Below, one piece after another: positions 41,139-50,977 of a stretch of DNA of 64,000 bases. Each line of letters opens with the position of its first letter. Position 1 is the first letter of the stretch. Source of the stretch: Spirochaetaceae bacterium (GTDB taxonomy: Bacteria > Spirochaetota > Spirochaetia > Treponematales > Rectinemataceae); NCBI GenBank assembly GCA_025358255.1, contig JANYKC010000082.1, forward strand, positions 1 through 64,000. The letters run 5' to 3'. Below the pieces are notes generated by a model that worked only from the letters and a program-made list of their open reading frames with translations, made no database searches and was not told where the DNA came from. The position numbers and the translations under genes were made by a program.

Positions 41139-41978
41139 GTGAAAATCGGTATCGTTGGTCTAGGAACGATCGGGCTCAAGCTAACCGAGTACTTGCCACA
41201 GAAAGGATTCGACGTCGTAGCGTACAATTACCGGGCAATCGATGCGAAAATGGCGGAAGTGACCCGAAATTTCGAGAAGAAAATCAAGTACGAAAAGCTT
41301 AGTTATGAATACCTTGACCTGATGCTTCCCAGGATTTCCTATACATCGGATCTGGGGGTCGTGGCGGATGCTGACATCGTCATTGAATGCAGCAAGGAAG
41401 ATTACGAAACCAAGAGCCTGCTCCTGCAAAGGCTCTTTGAGCTGGCAAAGCCGCATGTGGTCATTTCGTCCACCACATCCAGCCTAAACCTCGAAAAACT
41501 ATGCGCCGCCGAGAACTGGAACCGCTTCTGCGGCATCCACTTCTTCAACCCCCCCACGAGGATGAGGCTGGTCGAATTGGCGTTCATGCGCACGACATCG
41601 GATGGCACCAAGACCAAGGTCTTGGGGTTCCTCAGCCAACTTGACGACAAGCGCGTCATCGAGCTTCCTCCCATTCAGGGATATGTGGTCAACAAACTGC
41701 TATTTCAGTACATAAACTCTGCGATCAACCTTGCCTCGGCCGAAAAAATCTCCCTGGGTGACGTGGATGAAGCGATGAAGCTTGGAACAAATTCCCCAAT
41801 GGGACCGTTTGAGCTGGCGGACTATGTAGGCTTGGACGTGACGCTTCAAATCCTCATTACCCTTTTCGACGCGACCGGCGATCCGACGTTCAATCCCAAC
41901 AAGGACCTTCGCGCGCTGGTTGCGTCCGGCAAGCTAGGACGGAAGACCGGCCAGGGCTTTTACACATATCAGAAGTGA
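41139..41978 (+). CDS. 3-hydroxyacyl-CoA dehydrogenase family protein in glycan locus
   Basis: A 279-residue protein with the complete 3-hydroxybutyryl-CoA dehydrogenase layout. NAD loop IGIVGLGTIGLKLTEYL, SSTTSSLNLEKLC, the HFFNPPTRMRLVEL active-site region with its histidine, GYVVNKLLFQYINSAI, and GPFELADYVGLDV in the C-terminal helical domain. The start is GTG 41139: GGAGG (41129-41133) lies 5 nt upstream and falls inside an earlier ATG frame. It is unexpected here. It precedes an acyltransferase and the dTDP-3-amino-sugar genes by 9 bp or overlap, so a hydroxyacyl group for sugar decoration is a plausible use (inference). Confidence 0.85.
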   Translation: MKIGIVGLGTIGLKLTEYLPQKGFDVVAYNYRAIDAKMAEVTRNFEKKIKYEKLSYEYLDLMLPRISYTSDLGVVADADIVIECSKEDYETKSLLLQRLFELAKPHVVISSTTSSLNLEKLCAAENWNRFCGIHFFNPPTRMRLVELAFMRTTSDGTKTKVLGFLSQLDDKRVIELPPIQGYVVNKLLFQYINSAINLASAEKISLGDVDEAMKLGTNSPMGPFELADYVGLDVTLQILITLFDATGDPTFNPNKDLRALVASGKLGRKTGQGFYTYQK

Positions 41979-41987
41979 GGTTCCGCA

Positions 41988-42830
41988 ATGAAGAAGATAA
42001 GCGATACCGCACGCATCTCACGAAGCGCGAAGATCGGGGAAAATGTGGTCGTTGGCCACAATGTCACGATAGGAGATGGTTGCGTAATTGAAGAAGGCGT
42101 GACAATTTCCGATAATTGCATTGTATATCCCAATTGCGAAATTGGCTCGAATTCCTTCATTGGACCCTTCGCGACGATTGGTGAACCAACATTTCCATAC
42201 TATGAAAAGCGGGACGAATTCGTTTTTCCCACGACGAGGATCGGGAAAAAGGCGCTGGTTAGGTCCTATTCATTGATTTACTCCGACGTGATCATCGGAG
42301 ACGACTTCCAGTGCGGCCATCGGGTATCGATACGCGAGCGTGCCCAGATCGGAAACAATGTTCGTATCGGCACAGTATCCGATATCCAGGGCTATTGTAG
42401 CATCGGGGACTACACGCGCATCCACAGCAATGTACATATCGGGCAGAAGAGCTCTGTCGCCGCCTTCGTGTGGATTTTCCCTTACGTCGTGCTGACGAAT
42501 GACCCGACCCCTCCATCGGACGAGCTATATGGCGTGACCGTCAAGAGCTTTTCAGTGATCGCGACGGGAAGCATTCTCCTTCCGGGGATAACCGTAAATC
42601 TCGACGGGTTCGTGGGTGCCCATTCGCTCGTCAAGAAGGATGTACCGGCGGAGACTGTCGTCTCGGGAGTCCCGGCGAGCGAGATCTGCAATGTGCGAAA
42701 GCTGAAAAACCGCAAGACCGGGGAGACATGCTACCCATGGCGGTTCTATTTCGATCGCGGCATGCCTTGGGAAGGCTTGGGCTACGAGGTTTGGGAAAAG
42801 GCCCAGGCTTCGGATAAGCAGGGACTTTGA
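41988..42830 (+). CDS. Left-handed beta-helix acyltransferase, sugar N-acyltransferase candidate
   Basis: A 280-residue hexapeptide-repeat protein with long LpxA-like coils (ARISRSAKIGENVVVGHNVT, IGNNVRIGTVSDIQGYCSIG, LLPGITVNLDGFVGAHSLV). A C-terminal extension from about 235 (KNRKTGETCYPWRFYFDRGM) is unlike LpxA. Position directly before an FdtA/QdtA-type isomerase and an FdtB/QdtB-type aminotransferase suggests it acylates the amine they make, as FdtC/QdtC do, with acetyl or, given the preceding dehydrogenase, a hydroxyacyl donor. Stop overlaps the next start. Confidence 0.8.
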   Translation: MKKISDTARISRSAKIGENVVVGHNVTIGDGCVIEEGVTISDNCIVYPNCEIGSNSFIGPFATIGEPTFPYYEKRDEFVFPTTRIGKKALVRSYSLIYSDVIIGDDFQCGHRVSIRERAQIGNNVRIGTVSDIQGYCSIGDYTRIHSNVHIGQKSSVAAFVWIFPYVVLTNDPTPPSDELYGVTVKSFSVIATGSILLPGITVNLDGFVGAHSLVKKDVPAETVVSGVPASEICNVRKLKNRKTGETCYPWRFYFDRGMPWEGLGYEVWEKAQASDKQGL

Positions 42831-43249
42831 TGGAAATCCGAATCTTCCCCCTGGCCGTCAAGGGGGATGCCCGCGGATCCCTGGTCGCGATCGAGGGCAA
42901 TCAAGACATCCCTTTCGATGTCCGGCGCATTTATTACATCTATGATACCTGCCCTGGGGTTGTCAGGGGCAAACACGCGCATATCGCCTTAAAGCAGCTT
43001 CTTATTTGCATTCACGGCACATGCACGATACTCCTCGATGATGGGACCGAGCGGGTTGAAGTACCGCTCTCCCGGCCGGATGAAGGCCTGTTCATCAACT
43101 CGCTCGTATGGAGGGAGATGAAGGATTTTTCGTCGGATGCCGTGCTGCTTGTCTTGGCCAGTGAGCATTACGATGAATCCGATTATATTCGTAAATATGA
43201 TGATTTCCTGGAAATCGCGGAAAAAGAGCGCGCGCGGAGGCAAGCATGA
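42830..43249 (+). CDS. dTDP-4-oxo-6-deoxyglucose 3,4-ketoisomerase (FdtA/QdtA/WxcM family)
   Basis: A 139-residue cupin-fold isomerase. [38 protein letters not shown] and [20 protein letters not shown] match the family that moves the keto group from C4 to C3 of dTDP-4-keto-6-deoxyglucose. FdtA gives the galacto form and QdtA the gluco form; I cannot tell which. ATG at 42830 shares a base with the previous stop, and it overlaps the aminotransferase by 4 bp. The substrate requires rfbA (36211) and an rfbB encoded elsewhere. Confidence 0.87.
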   Translation: MEIRIFPLAVKGDARGSLVAIEGNQDIPFDVRRIYYIYDTCPGVVRGKHAHIALKQLLICIHGTCTILLDDGTERVEVPLSRPDEGLFINSLVWREMKDFSSDAVLLVLASEHYDESDYIRKYDDFLEIAEKERARRQA

Positions 43250-44358
43250 TTCCCTTCCTTTCCCTGAAAGACATCTCCGAATCCTTCCAGCCGGAAATGG
43301 ATGAAGCCATAGCGAAAGTCGTGCATTCGGGCTGGTACATCCATGGCGCGGAGGTCTCGGCCTTTGAAGAGGAGTTTGCGGCCTTTTGCGGCGCCCGCAA
43401 TTGCATAGGTGTCGCCAATGGACTGGACGCTCTTGTCCTCATCCTACGGGCATACCTGGAAATGGGCAAGCTGCATGCCGGTGATGAAGTGGTGGTTCCG
43501 GCCAACACCTACATCGCCTCCATCCTTGCGATTTCCGCCAATGGTCTTTCGCCCGTGCTCGTCGAACCTGACCCCAGGACGTTCACGATCGATCCAGCAC
43601 GAATCGAGGCCTCACTTACCGCAAGGACCAAGGCGATCATGCCGGTGCACCTGTATGGACAAGTCGCGGAGATGGAGCCTATCCTTGCCCTCGCTTTCCG
43701 CCGCGGATTGTTGGTCATCGAGGACTCTGCCCAGTCGCACGGCGCCCTTTACCATGGAATGCGCGCAGGAAGCATCGGGGACGCCTCGGGATTCAGTTTC
43801 TACCCAGGCAAGAACCTCGGCGCGCTCGGCGATGCCGGCGCCATCACGACAAATGACGATGGTTTGGCGGAATGCGCGCGTTCGCTCGCGAACTACGGCT
43901 CACGCGAAAAGTACGTCAATGATTTCAAGGGCACGAACTCCAGGCTGGATGATATCCAGGCCGCTGTCCTGCGGGTGAAACTAAGGCGATTGGATGCCGA
44001 CAATGATCGTCGCCGGCGGATTGCCGAACGCTACCTCGCAGGCATGAAGAATCCCTCTGTCGAGACCCCGCAGGACCTTGATAAGCTGAGGCATGTCTGG
44101 CACCTGTTCGTGGTCCGTTCGAAGAAAAGGGACGCGTTGCAAGCGCATCTGCTTGCAAAGGGAATCCAGACGATAATACATTATCCAATACCTCCCCATC
44201 GCCAAAAAGCGTATTCAGAATGGACGGATCGGGAATACCCGATCACCGAGGCGATACATGAGGAAGTCGTAAGCCTTCCCATGAGTCCCTTGCTTTCCGA
44301 CGCGCAAATCGATGCAGTTATCAGCGCCGTAAATTCATTTAGAGCCGATACGCAATGA
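43246..44358 (+). CDS. dTDP-3-amino-3,6-dideoxyhexose aminotransferase (FdtB/QdtB-like)
   Basis: A 370-residue DegT/DnrJ/EryC1 PLP enzyme. [20 protein letters not shown] at the start, [31 protein letters not shown], and the PLP lysine in [14 protein letters not shown] near residue 188. It would aminate C3 of the product of the preceding ketoisomerase to give dTDP-Fuc3N or dTDP-Qui3N. The coupling of isomerase and aminotransferase by ATGA overlap supports this. The 64-bp gap downstream ends the cassette. Confidence 0.88.
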   Translation: MIPFLSLKDISESFQPEMDEAIAKVVHSGWYIHGAEVSAFEEEFAAFCGARNCIGVANGLDALVLILRAYLEMGKLHAGDEVVVPANTYIASILAISANGLSPVLVEPDPRTFTIDPARIEASLTARTKAIMPVHLYGQVAEMEPILALAFRRGLLVIEDSAQSHGALYHGMRAGSIGDASGFSFYPGKNLGALGDAGAITTNDDGLAECARSLANYGSREKYVNDFKGTNSRLDDIQAAVLRVKLRRLDADNDRRRRIAERYLAGMKNPSVETPQDLDKLRHVWHLFVVRSKKRDALQAHLLAKGIQTIIHYPIPPHRQKAYSEWTDREYPITEAIHEEVVSLPMSPLLSDAQIDAVISAVNSFRADTQ

Positions 44359-44422
44359 TGGCTTCCAAGGGAACGGGTAACGGTCCACTCAACAGGGAAA
44401 AGACAGCAAGCAGGAGCCACCG

Positions 44423-45544
44423 TTGAAAAAGATCCTCTTCATTTACGGCACAAGACCGGAAGCCATCAAGATGGCACCGTTGATCCTGGAATTTCGCAAG
44501 CATCCTGCTGAATTCTCCACAGTGGTCTGCCTTACCGGACAGCACCGGGAAATGCTTGACCAGGTGAACCAGTTTTTCGGGATTGTCGGCGATCATGACC
44601 TCAATTTGATGAAACCGAACCAGAGCCTCGGGGACATAACCGCACGCTGCATTGAAGGCCTTGGACCGATTATTGAAAGCGAGAAGCCAAATCTGGTCTT
44701 CGTCCAGGGGGATACTACTTCTGTCATGGCCGCGGCCCTCGCGTCGTACTACTGCAAGACCTCCGTGGCTCATCTCGAAGCCGGATTGCGGAGCGGCAAC
44801 AAGTACTCGCCTTTCCCCGAAGAGATGAACCGGAAGATCGCGGGTCAGATCGCGGAGTTCCATTTCGCCCCGACACAAGGAGCGGTGGAGAACCTCCGGG
44901 CAGAGGGGATTGTCGACAAGGTTCTCAATGTCGGGAATACCGTTATCGACGCGCTCCACTTGGGCCTTCGACTCATCGAGAAGAACGGCGATGCCGACAT
45001 ACGGGAGCATTTCTCGTACCTGGATTTTGGCAAGCGGATCATACTCGTCACCGGGCATCGCCGGGAAAGCTTCGGGGATGGGTTTGAGAATATCTGCGAG
45101 GCGATAAAGACCGTCGCGGAAATCTCGGACGACCTTGAAGTCGTCTATCCGGTGCATCTCAACCCAAACGTGCGCGCGCCGGTAAATCGAATCCTCAAGG
45201 ATCGACCGAATATCCACCTGATCGAACCGCTTGATTACCGGTTCCTGATATGGCTGATGGGGAAAAGCTACTTCGTGCTGACGGATTCCGGCGGAATACA
45301 GGAAGAAGCCCCCGCCCTCGGGAAACCGGTACTGGTCATGCGCGAGGTGACGGAAAGGATGGAAGGAGTCACGGCCGGGACCGCGCGGCTGGTCGGAACA
45401 AGCCGTGATTCGATAATCGCCAGCTGCAGGGACCTCTTGACGAATCGAGCGAGTTACGATGCCATGTCAAAGGCCGTGAATCCATATGGGGACGGAAAAA
45501 CCAGCGAAAGAATCGTCCAATGCGTGCGATCCGCTAGTGTGTAA
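44423..45544 (+). CDS. wecB: UDP-N-acetylglucosamine 2-epimerase
   Basis: A 373-residue non-hydrolysing epimerase converting UDP-GlcNAc to UDP-ManNAc. KILFIYGTRPEAIKMAPLIL, VQGDTTSVMAAALASYY, HLEAGLRSGN, PFPEEMNRKIAGQIAEFHFAP and LTDSGGIQEEAPALGKPVLVMREVTER are the family marks. The start is TTG at 44423, supported by AGGAG (44412-44416). No UDP-ManNAc dehydrogenase is beside it, so ManNAc itself may be used or the acid made elsewhere. Confidence 0.93.
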   Translation: MKKILFIYGTRPEAIKMAPLILEFRKHPAEFSTVVCLTGQHREMLDQVNQFFGIVGDHDLNLMKPNQSLGDITARCIEGLGPIIESEKPNLVFVQGDTTSVMAAALASYYCKTSVAHLEAGLRSGNKYSPFPEEMNRKIAGQIAEFHFAPTQGAVENLRAEGIVDKVLNVGNTVIDALHLGLRLIEKNGDADIREHFSYLDFGKRIILVTGHRRESFGDGFENICEAIKTVAEISDDLEVVYPVHLNPNVRAPVNRILKDRPNIHLIEPLDYRFLIWLMGKSYFVLTDSGGIQEEAPALGKPVLVMREVTERMEGVTAGTARLVGTSRDSIIASCRDLLTNRASYDAMSKAVNPYGDGKTSERIVQCVRSASV

Positions 45545-45607
45545 GGGCCAACTCGAACCTAGTCAAATCCATTACATGGTACAGCTTTCCTTAATCCAGG
45601 AGGTTAC

Positions 45608-46642
45608 ATGAAAAAAGCCTTTATAACCGGAATAACCGGTCAGGATGGATCATATCTCTCCGAGCTTCTGCTTGCCAAAGGGTATGAGGTTCACGGCATA
45701 ATCAGGCGCTCTTCGATGTTCACCACGGCGCGCATTGAACGATTGTTCGGCAACGAGCGATTTTTCATCCATCATGGGGACCTGACCGATTCAAGCAACC
45801 TGCACAGGCTGGTCGCAGCGATCCATCCCGATGAAGTATACAATCTGGGCGCGCAATCGCATGTAGCCGTTTCATTCGAGGTTCCTGAGTATACGGCAGA
45901 GGTCGACGCCGTAGGAACGGTCCGCCTCCTCGACGCGATACGCGACCAGGAGCTAAAGACACGATTCTACCAGGCATCGACGTCGGAGCTGTTCGGGGGA
46001 CTCCCCGAAACGGTCCCGCAAAACGAGCAGACCCCGTTCTATCCGAAGTCCCCTTATGGCGCAGCCAAACTGTATTCCTATTGGGTGACAGTCAATTACC
46101 GGGAATCCTATGGCCTTTTTGCCTGCAACGGGATCCTGTTCAACCATGAATCACCGAGGCGCGGGGAAACATTCGTAACCAAGAAGATCACGAAGGCCGT
46201 GGCGGCGATCTCCAAGGGAAAGCAGCAGGTGCTCAAGCTCGGCAACATGGACGCCAAGCGCGATTGGGGCTATGCGAAAGAATATGCCGAGGCGATGTGG
46301 TTGATGCTCCAGCAGGACACGCCCGAGGATTTTGTGATCGCGACCGGAAAGGCTTATACCGTGAGGCAATTCGTTGAATACGCGTTCGAGGAGATCGGCG
46401 TCACCATCGAATGGAGAGGCGCGGGGGCCAACGAGAAAGGCTACGACCGTTCGACCGCTATCCTTCGGGTGGAGATCGATTCCCGATATTTCCGCCCTGC
46501 TGAAGTGGATTACCTCCTCGGTGATCCCTCGAAGGCAAGGCGCAAATTGGGATGGGCTCCCAAGACCGACGTTCGCGAACTTTGCAAGATGATGGTCCAA
46601 TACGATCTAGCGAATGAAACCTACGGCGGAGAGGAAAAATGA
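45608..46642 (+). CDS. gmd: GDP-mannose 4,6-dehydratase
   Basis: A 344-residue SDR that converts GDP-mannose to GDP-4-keto-6-deoxymannose. [56 protein letters not shown], the Y-x3-K pair in [10 protein letters not shown], and [20 protein letters not shown] are diagnostic. Ribosome binding site AGGAGG precedes the ATG. It feeds both the epimerase/reductase at 46639 and the aminotransferase at 48519. It overlaps the next gene by 4 bp. Confidence 0.95.
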   Translation: MKKAFITGITGQDGSYLSELLLAKGYEVHGIIRRSSMFTTARIERLFGNERFFIHHGDLTDSSNLHRLVAAIHPDEVYNLGAQSHVAVSFEVPEYTAEVDAVGTVRLLDAIRDQELKTRFYQASTSELFGGLPETVPQNEQTPFYPKSPYGAAKLYSYWVTVNYRESYGLFACNGILFNHESPRRGETFVTKKITKAVAAISKGKQQVLKLGNMDAKRDWGYAKEYAEAMWLMLQQDTPEDFVIATGKAYTVRQFVEYAFEEIGVTIEWRGAGANEKGYDRSTAILRVEIDSRYFRPAEVDYLLGDPSKARRKLGWAPKTDVRELCKMMVQYDLANETYGGEEK

Positions 46643-47550
46643 TACTTGTCCTTGGCGCTACCGGTTTCCTGGGGAAACGGGTGTGTCGCAAGCTCGACTA
46701 TGCGGGGCTTGAGTACCGAACATCCTCGTTGACGCAGGGCTGTGACCTGAGGGACTTCGGCCAGACCGACAAGCTTTTTTCCGAAATCAAGCCTGAGTAC
46801 CTGCTTAATTGCGCAGCCTATGTAGGGGGCATCCAGTTCGGCTACAAGCATCCGGCCGAGCTATTCCGGAACAACCTCCTCATGACGCTCAATGTCCTGG
46901 AGTGCGCCCGGATGCATGGGACGCGCCGGATCGTGAATCCCATCTCTAATTGCGCATACCCGGCGCGGGCAACGCTCTTCAGGGAAGACGAATTCTGGGA
47001 CGGTCCCCTTCATGAGTCCGTGCTGTCGTACGGGTTTGCCAGAAAGGCCTCCTGGGTTGGCTCCTGGTCGTATGCGAAACAATACGGTCTCGACCAGGCG
47101 AACATTGTCCTATCGAACATGTATGGCCCCGAGGACCATTTCGAGGAAGAGCGTTCCCACGCGCTGGGAGCGCTCCTAATGAAGATGGTGGAGGCGAAAC
47201 GCAAGTCCTTGCCCTTCATAATGGTATGGGGCACGGGTACGCCGGTGAGGGAATGGCTCTACGTCGACGATGGCGCCGAGGCAATGATCCGCGCAATGTC
47301 CATCGCCCGGAGCGACGAGCCGATAAACATCGGGGTTTCGAGGGGCATCAGCGTCATCGACATGGCATTATTGATCAAGCGGCTTGTCGGCTATGAAGGG
47401 GAGTTGAGGCTCGACGCATCAAAGCCGGATGGAGCGCCCTATAAAACCGTGGACGGGACCAAAGGGGCAAGGCTTTTTGGCTGGACGCCGACCGCGAATT
47501 TTGAAGAGACGGTGGCTGACACCGTGTCATGGTACATATCCAATCGCTAG
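46639..47550 (+). CDS. NAD-dependent sugar epimerase/reductase (GDP-fucose synthase-like)
   Basis: A 303-residue extended [21 protein letters not shown] is the cofactor loop, [20 protein letters not shown] resembles GDP-fucose synthase, and YGFARK gives the Y-x3-K catalytic pair, with [10 protein letters not shown] before it. [10 protein letters not shown] and [14 protein letters not shown] are also typical. It most likely acts on the Gmd product as an epimerase-reductase or a 4-reductase, giving GDP-fucose or GDP-rhamnose. Overlap ATGA with gmd. Confidence 0.82.
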   Translation: MILVLGATGFLGKRVCRKLDYAGLEYRTSSLTQGCDLRDFGQTDKLFSEIKPEYLLNCAAYVGGIQFGYKHPAELFRNNLLMTLNVLECARMHGTRRIVNPISNCAYPARATLFREDEFWDGPLHESVLSYGFARKASWVGSWSYAKQYGLDQANIVLSNMYGPEDHFEEERSHALGALLMKMVEAKRKSLPFIMVWGTGTPVREWLYVDDGAEAMIRAMSIARSDEPINIGVSRGISVIDMALLIKRLVGYEGELRLDASKPDGAPYKTVDGTKGARLFGWTPTANFEETVADTVSWYISNR

Positions 47551-47559
47551 GAGCGCCAT

Positions 47560-47958
47560 ATGCGGAATATCGAAAAGGACGGAGTCGTTCTGGCCCGCCA
47601 TATCACGCAGGCAGACTGGAAGGACGGCCTGAGTTTTTTCTCCGAAGCTGCGGACGGGATCCAGGTCGGAGCGTGGAAATATGACAAGGGCGTGGAGTTG
47701 AAACGCCATTGCCACAATGAGGTTCCACGGCAGGTGGTACGCACCCATGAGGCGCTCTTCGTTCTTCGAGGGCGAGCGGAAGCTACCGTTTATGATCTAA
47801 ACGATATCGAAGTGGCGCACATAACGCTTGAAGCCGGCGACATCCTGACGCTCCTCGACTCGGGCCATGGCTACCGGATCCTTGAAGACGGGACCCAGGT
47901 CCTGGAGGTGAAGAACGGACCGTATCTCGGTGCCGACGTGGATCGACGGCGGTTCTAG
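47560..47958 (+). CDS. Cupin-fold protein of the glycan locus
   Basis: A 132-residue single-domain cupin. KRHCHNEVPRQVVRTHEALF and LRGRAEATVYDLND form the first motif, and ITLEAGDILTLLDSGHGYRI the second, with several histidines able to bind a metal. It resembles small cupins seen in O-antigen loci whose role is not settled; isomerase or regulatory roles are possible. AGGAG precedes the ATG. It ends directly against the next start. Confidence 0.7.
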   Translation: MRNIEKDGVVLARHITQADWKDGLSFFSEAADGIQVGAWKYDKGVELKRHCHNEVPRQVVRTHEALFVLRGRAEATVYDLNDIEVAHITLEAGDILTLLDSGHGYRILEDGTQVLEVKNGPYLGADVDRRRF

Positions 47959-48516
47959 ATGGAAAACCTTTTTTTCGACCGAAAGGACCTCAAATACTGC
48001 GGCGAAAACGTGATTATCGGAAAAACGGTCAGGATCAGGAAACCGCACCTCGTATCGATTGGGGATAATGTAATAATTGATGATTTTACCTACATCCCCT
48101 GCGCGATGGAGATCGGTGACTACACCCATATTGGCGCAAACAACACCTTCATCGGGGGGCCAGGATCCGTAAAAATCGGTTCATTTGTGAATATAGCGCC
48201 CGGATGCCAGATCGTGACCGGCTCCAACGACTATCGTGGCGGCGGGCTCGTCGGGCCGACGATTCCCGCGGAATTCCTGGGAGACGCGGTCATTGAGGCT
48301 ATTATCATTGGCGATCATTGCCTGCTCGCTTGCCAGACCATCGTGCTTCCGGGGGCCGTACTCCCGGAAGGCCTGGCGACTGGCGCGATGTCGCTCGTGA
48401 AAGGCGGCACTTACAAGGCATGGACGCTTTATGCGGGGATACCTTGCGTGGAAATCGGGAAAAGAGACGGGACCAAGATGTTGCATGACGCAGAAATTCT
48501 GATGCGGAGGAAATAG
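47959..48516 (+). CDS. Hexapeptide-repeat acyltransferase, candidate perosamine N-acetyltransferase
   Basis: A 185-residue left-handed beta-helix acyltransferase. NVIIGKTVRIRKPHLVSIGD, IGDYTHIGANNTFIGGPGSV and LPGAVLPEGLATGAMSLV show the repeats. The typical catalytic histidine region is less clear (TGSNDYRGGG). Its ATG follows the cupin stop with no gap and the aminotransferase follows by 2 bp, so acetylation of the amine made by that enzyme is a natural inference. Confidence 0.8.
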   Translation: MENLFFDRKDLKYCGENVIIGKTVRIRKPHLVSIGDNVIIDDFTYIPCAMEIGDYTHIGANNTFIGGPGSVKIGSFVNIAPGCQIVTGSNDYRGGGLVGPTIPAEFLGDAVIEAIIIGDHCLLACQTIVLPGAVLPEGLATGAMSLVKGGTYKAWTLYAGIPCVEIGKRDGTKMLHDAEILMRRK

Positions 48517-48518
48517 GT

Positions 48519-49607
48519 ATGGAATTCATCATCCAGATGGAGCCGTGGTTCGACGAAAAAGAGACCAATCATATTGTCGAGTACATGAATGGCGGCGGTT
48601 GGGTCACCGAGTTCAAGAAAACCCGCGAATTCGAGGCGATGATCGCAGAGTATACGGGCGCGAAATTCTGCTCGGTGCTGCCCAATGGCACGATCACCCT
48701 TAGCGTGGCCCTGCAGGCCTGCGGTATAGGGATTGGTGACGAAGTGATCGTCCCCGACTATACGATGGTCGCTTCGCCGAACAGCATTGAGCTCATCGGC
48801 GCAAAAGCCGTTTTCGCCGACATTGAACGAGACACGCTTTGCCTTGATTTCGAGTGCATGAAAGCCGCGGTAACGCCGAGGACCAAGGCGGTGATGCTAG
48901 TGACGATCAACGGTCGCTGCCCGAGCAGGATGGCCGAGATGATCGAGTATTGCGCCGCGAAGGGGATCCACCTGATCGAGGATGCTGCCCAATCGCTGGG
49001 TTCGTTCAAGGGCGGAGTCCACTTGGGCCGTTTCGGCCGTATTGGAAGCTTTTCCTTCAGCGCCCCCAAGATTATCACTACGGGGCAGGGCGGCGCGCTC
49101 ATCACTGATGACGAGGATTTGATAAAGCAGATACGCTATATCCGGGACTTCGGGCGGGAACGCGGGGGTATCGATCATTACCTCGTGAAGGGATGGAACT
49201 ACAAGTTCACCGACCTGCAGTCAATTGTCGGAATTGAGCAAATGCGCAAACTGCCCTGGCGGGTGGAGCGCAAGAAGCAGATGGGCAAAATGTACAATGA
49301 GCTGCTTGCCGGCATCCCGCAGGTCGGGCTAATCCCGACGGACCTGGAGGAAACCGCCCCATGGTTCTATGATATCCTCGTCGAAGACCGCAGCGCTCTT
49401 CTGGACCACCTCAAATCGAAGGGCATTGGCACAAGGGAATTCTATCCCGCGCTGCATGCGGAGCCCGCCTATGGGTATAACCAGCTGCATTTCCCGATTA
49501 CGGAGGAGATCGCGCGGAAGGGCCTATGGCTTCCTTCGAGCTGCAAGCTTGCCGACGCGCAAATCGGCTACATCTGCGACACGATACGCGCGTACTACCG
49601 GAAGTAG
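48519..49607 (+). CDS. GDP-perosamine synthase-like aminotransferase
   Basis: A 362-residue DegT/DnrJ/EryC1 enzyme. MEPWFDEKETNHIVEYMNGG, CSVLPNGTITLSVALQACGI, LIEDAAQSLGSF, and the PLP lysine in FSFSAPKIITTGQGG near residue 185. The ITTGQGG stretch and the N-terminal layout resemble perosamine synthases that aminate C4 of GDP-4-keto-6-deoxymannose. A lysine at this place rules out the ColD-type dehydratase, which has histidine. Gmd three genes upstream provides the substrate. Confidence 0.83.
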   Translation: MEFIIQMEPWFDEKETNHIVEYMNGGGWVTEFKKTREFEAMIAEYTGAKFCSVLPNGTITLSVALQACGIGIGDEVIVPDYTMVASPNSIELIGAKAVFADIERDTLCLDFECMKAAVTPRTKAVMLVTINGRCPSRMAEMIEYCAAKGIHLIEDAAQSLGSFKGGVHLGRFGRIGSFSFSAPKIITTGQGGALITDDEDLIKQIRYIRDFGRERGGIDHYLVKGWNYKFTDLQSIVGIEQMRKLPWRVERKKQMGKMYNELLAGIPQVGLIPTDLEETAPWFYDILVEDRSALLDHLKSKGIGTREFYPALHAEPAYGYNQLHFPITEEIARKGLWLPSSCKLADAQIGYICDTIRAYYRK

Positions 49608-49676
49608 AGGCTCCCGGGGCAGGATAGGCAATGCCTTGAAAGCCGGATACGGGATGGAAAAGGAAAGGAATTCAAG

Positions 49677-50915
49677 GTGAATCCTCGGAAATGCATTTGG
49701 ATAATCAATTTCAACGCCGTCCCGCCTCAATACGCGACGATGTTCCGTCATATCTGTTTCGCCCGGGAGCTTGGGCGCCTCGGCTATGATGTCAGGATTT
49801 TCGGCGCGAGCATGATTCACAACACCGATATCGGGATCGATACCGGGGGAAAGGCCTTCCTGGAGAAGGACTATGATGGAATCAAGTTCGTACACATAAA
49901 GACGAAGAGATATCATGGCAACGGCCTGGCCAGGATGATCGAACTCTGGCGATTCCCTAGGAAGATCCTGTCCCATGCCGCGGAGTTCCCGAAGCCGCAC
50001 GCGATTATCCACAGCGCCACGGTTCCATTCGATACGATCGTGTCCAAGATAGCACGTCGATTCGGTGCCAAATACATAGTCGAGATACATGACCTTTGGC
50101 CGGCCGCATTCGTAGCCTACGGCTTTATTGGACCGAAGAATCCCCTGCTTTCGCTTCTTTATCGAGAGGAGCGGCGGCTTTACCATCTTGCCGACGAGCT
50201 TGTCTTCACCATGGAGGGCGGGAAGGATTACGTCCGGGAAAAAGGATGGGACAAGGCCCGCGGCAGGCGCGTAGCGCTCGAAAAGATCCATAATATCAAC
50301 CAAGGCGTCGACCTTGCCGCGTTCGAGGCGGAAAAAAACGTCCGCGTCGCCGATCCGGATTTGGATGATGCGGATGTTTTCAAGGTTGTCTACGTTGGAT
50401 CGATACGCTTGGCCAACAATCTCTCCGCCGTCATTGACGCAGCCGGATTGATAAAGTCCCGTGGTTTCAAAAAGACAAGATTGATCATCTACGGAGATGG
50501 GGATAAGCGCGAGGAGTTGGAAGCCTATTGCAGGGTTCAAGGCCTCGATAACGTTGTCTTCAAAGGACGGGTCAAGCCGCAAATCGTGCCCGGGATCCTG
50601 GCCAGGGCCAACCTCAACATCTTCAATTTCGGCGAGACACCCCTCCTGAAATACGGGGCCAGCCCCAATAAGCTATTCCTCTATTTTGCGAGCGGGAAAC
50701 CAGTCCTTTCGACCCTTACGCCCAATTATGACCTTGTGGAAAGGTATAAAGCGGGCCGGTCCGTCAAGAACGATCCCGAGAGCATCGCCGAGGGTATCAT
50801 GAGTTTTGTCAACCTCGATCCGAGCACTTATTCCGCGTATTGCGTCGGTGCCTCGGCTGCCGCTCGGGACTACGATTATCCCAATCTCGTGAAAAAGCTC
50901 GAGGCGATTCTATAA
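49677..50915 (+). CDS. Glycosyltransferase family 4, WbuB-like
   Basis: A 412-residue GT-B enzyme. The N-terminus CIWIINFNAVPPQYATMFRH and later IHDLWPAAFVAYGFIG resemble the WbuB/WcaI-like branch. The donor side has VVYVGSIRLANNL, IIYGDGDKREELEAYC and GASPNKLFLYFASGKPVLST. The start is GTG 49677. The classical EX7E motif is weak, as is usual in this branch. Acceptor and donor are unknown. Confidence 0.83.
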   Translation: MNPRKCIWIINFNAVPPQYATMFRHICFARELGRLGYDVRIFGASMIHNTDIGIDTGGKAFLEKDYDGIKFVHIKTKRYHGNGLARMIELWRFPRKILSHAAEFPKPHAIIHSATVPFDTIVSKIARRFGAKYIVEIHDLWPAAFVAYGFIGPKNPLLSLLYREERRLYHLADELVFTMEGGKDYVREKGWDKARGRRVALEKIHNINQGVDLAAFEAEKNVRVADPDLDDADVFKVVYVGSIRLANNLSAVIDAAGLIKSRGFKKTRLIIYGDGDKREELEAYCRVQGLDNVVFKGRVKPQIVPGILARANLNIFNFGETPLLKYGASPNKLFLYFASGKPVLSTLTPNYDLVERYKAGRSVKNDPESIAEGIMSFVNLDPSTYSAYCVGASAAARDYDYPNLVKKLEAIL

Positions 50916-50977
50916 AGCAGAAAGACAAGGAATGATGACCGGAAACCGCAATGCACCAAGGTGATCGGAGGACATTT

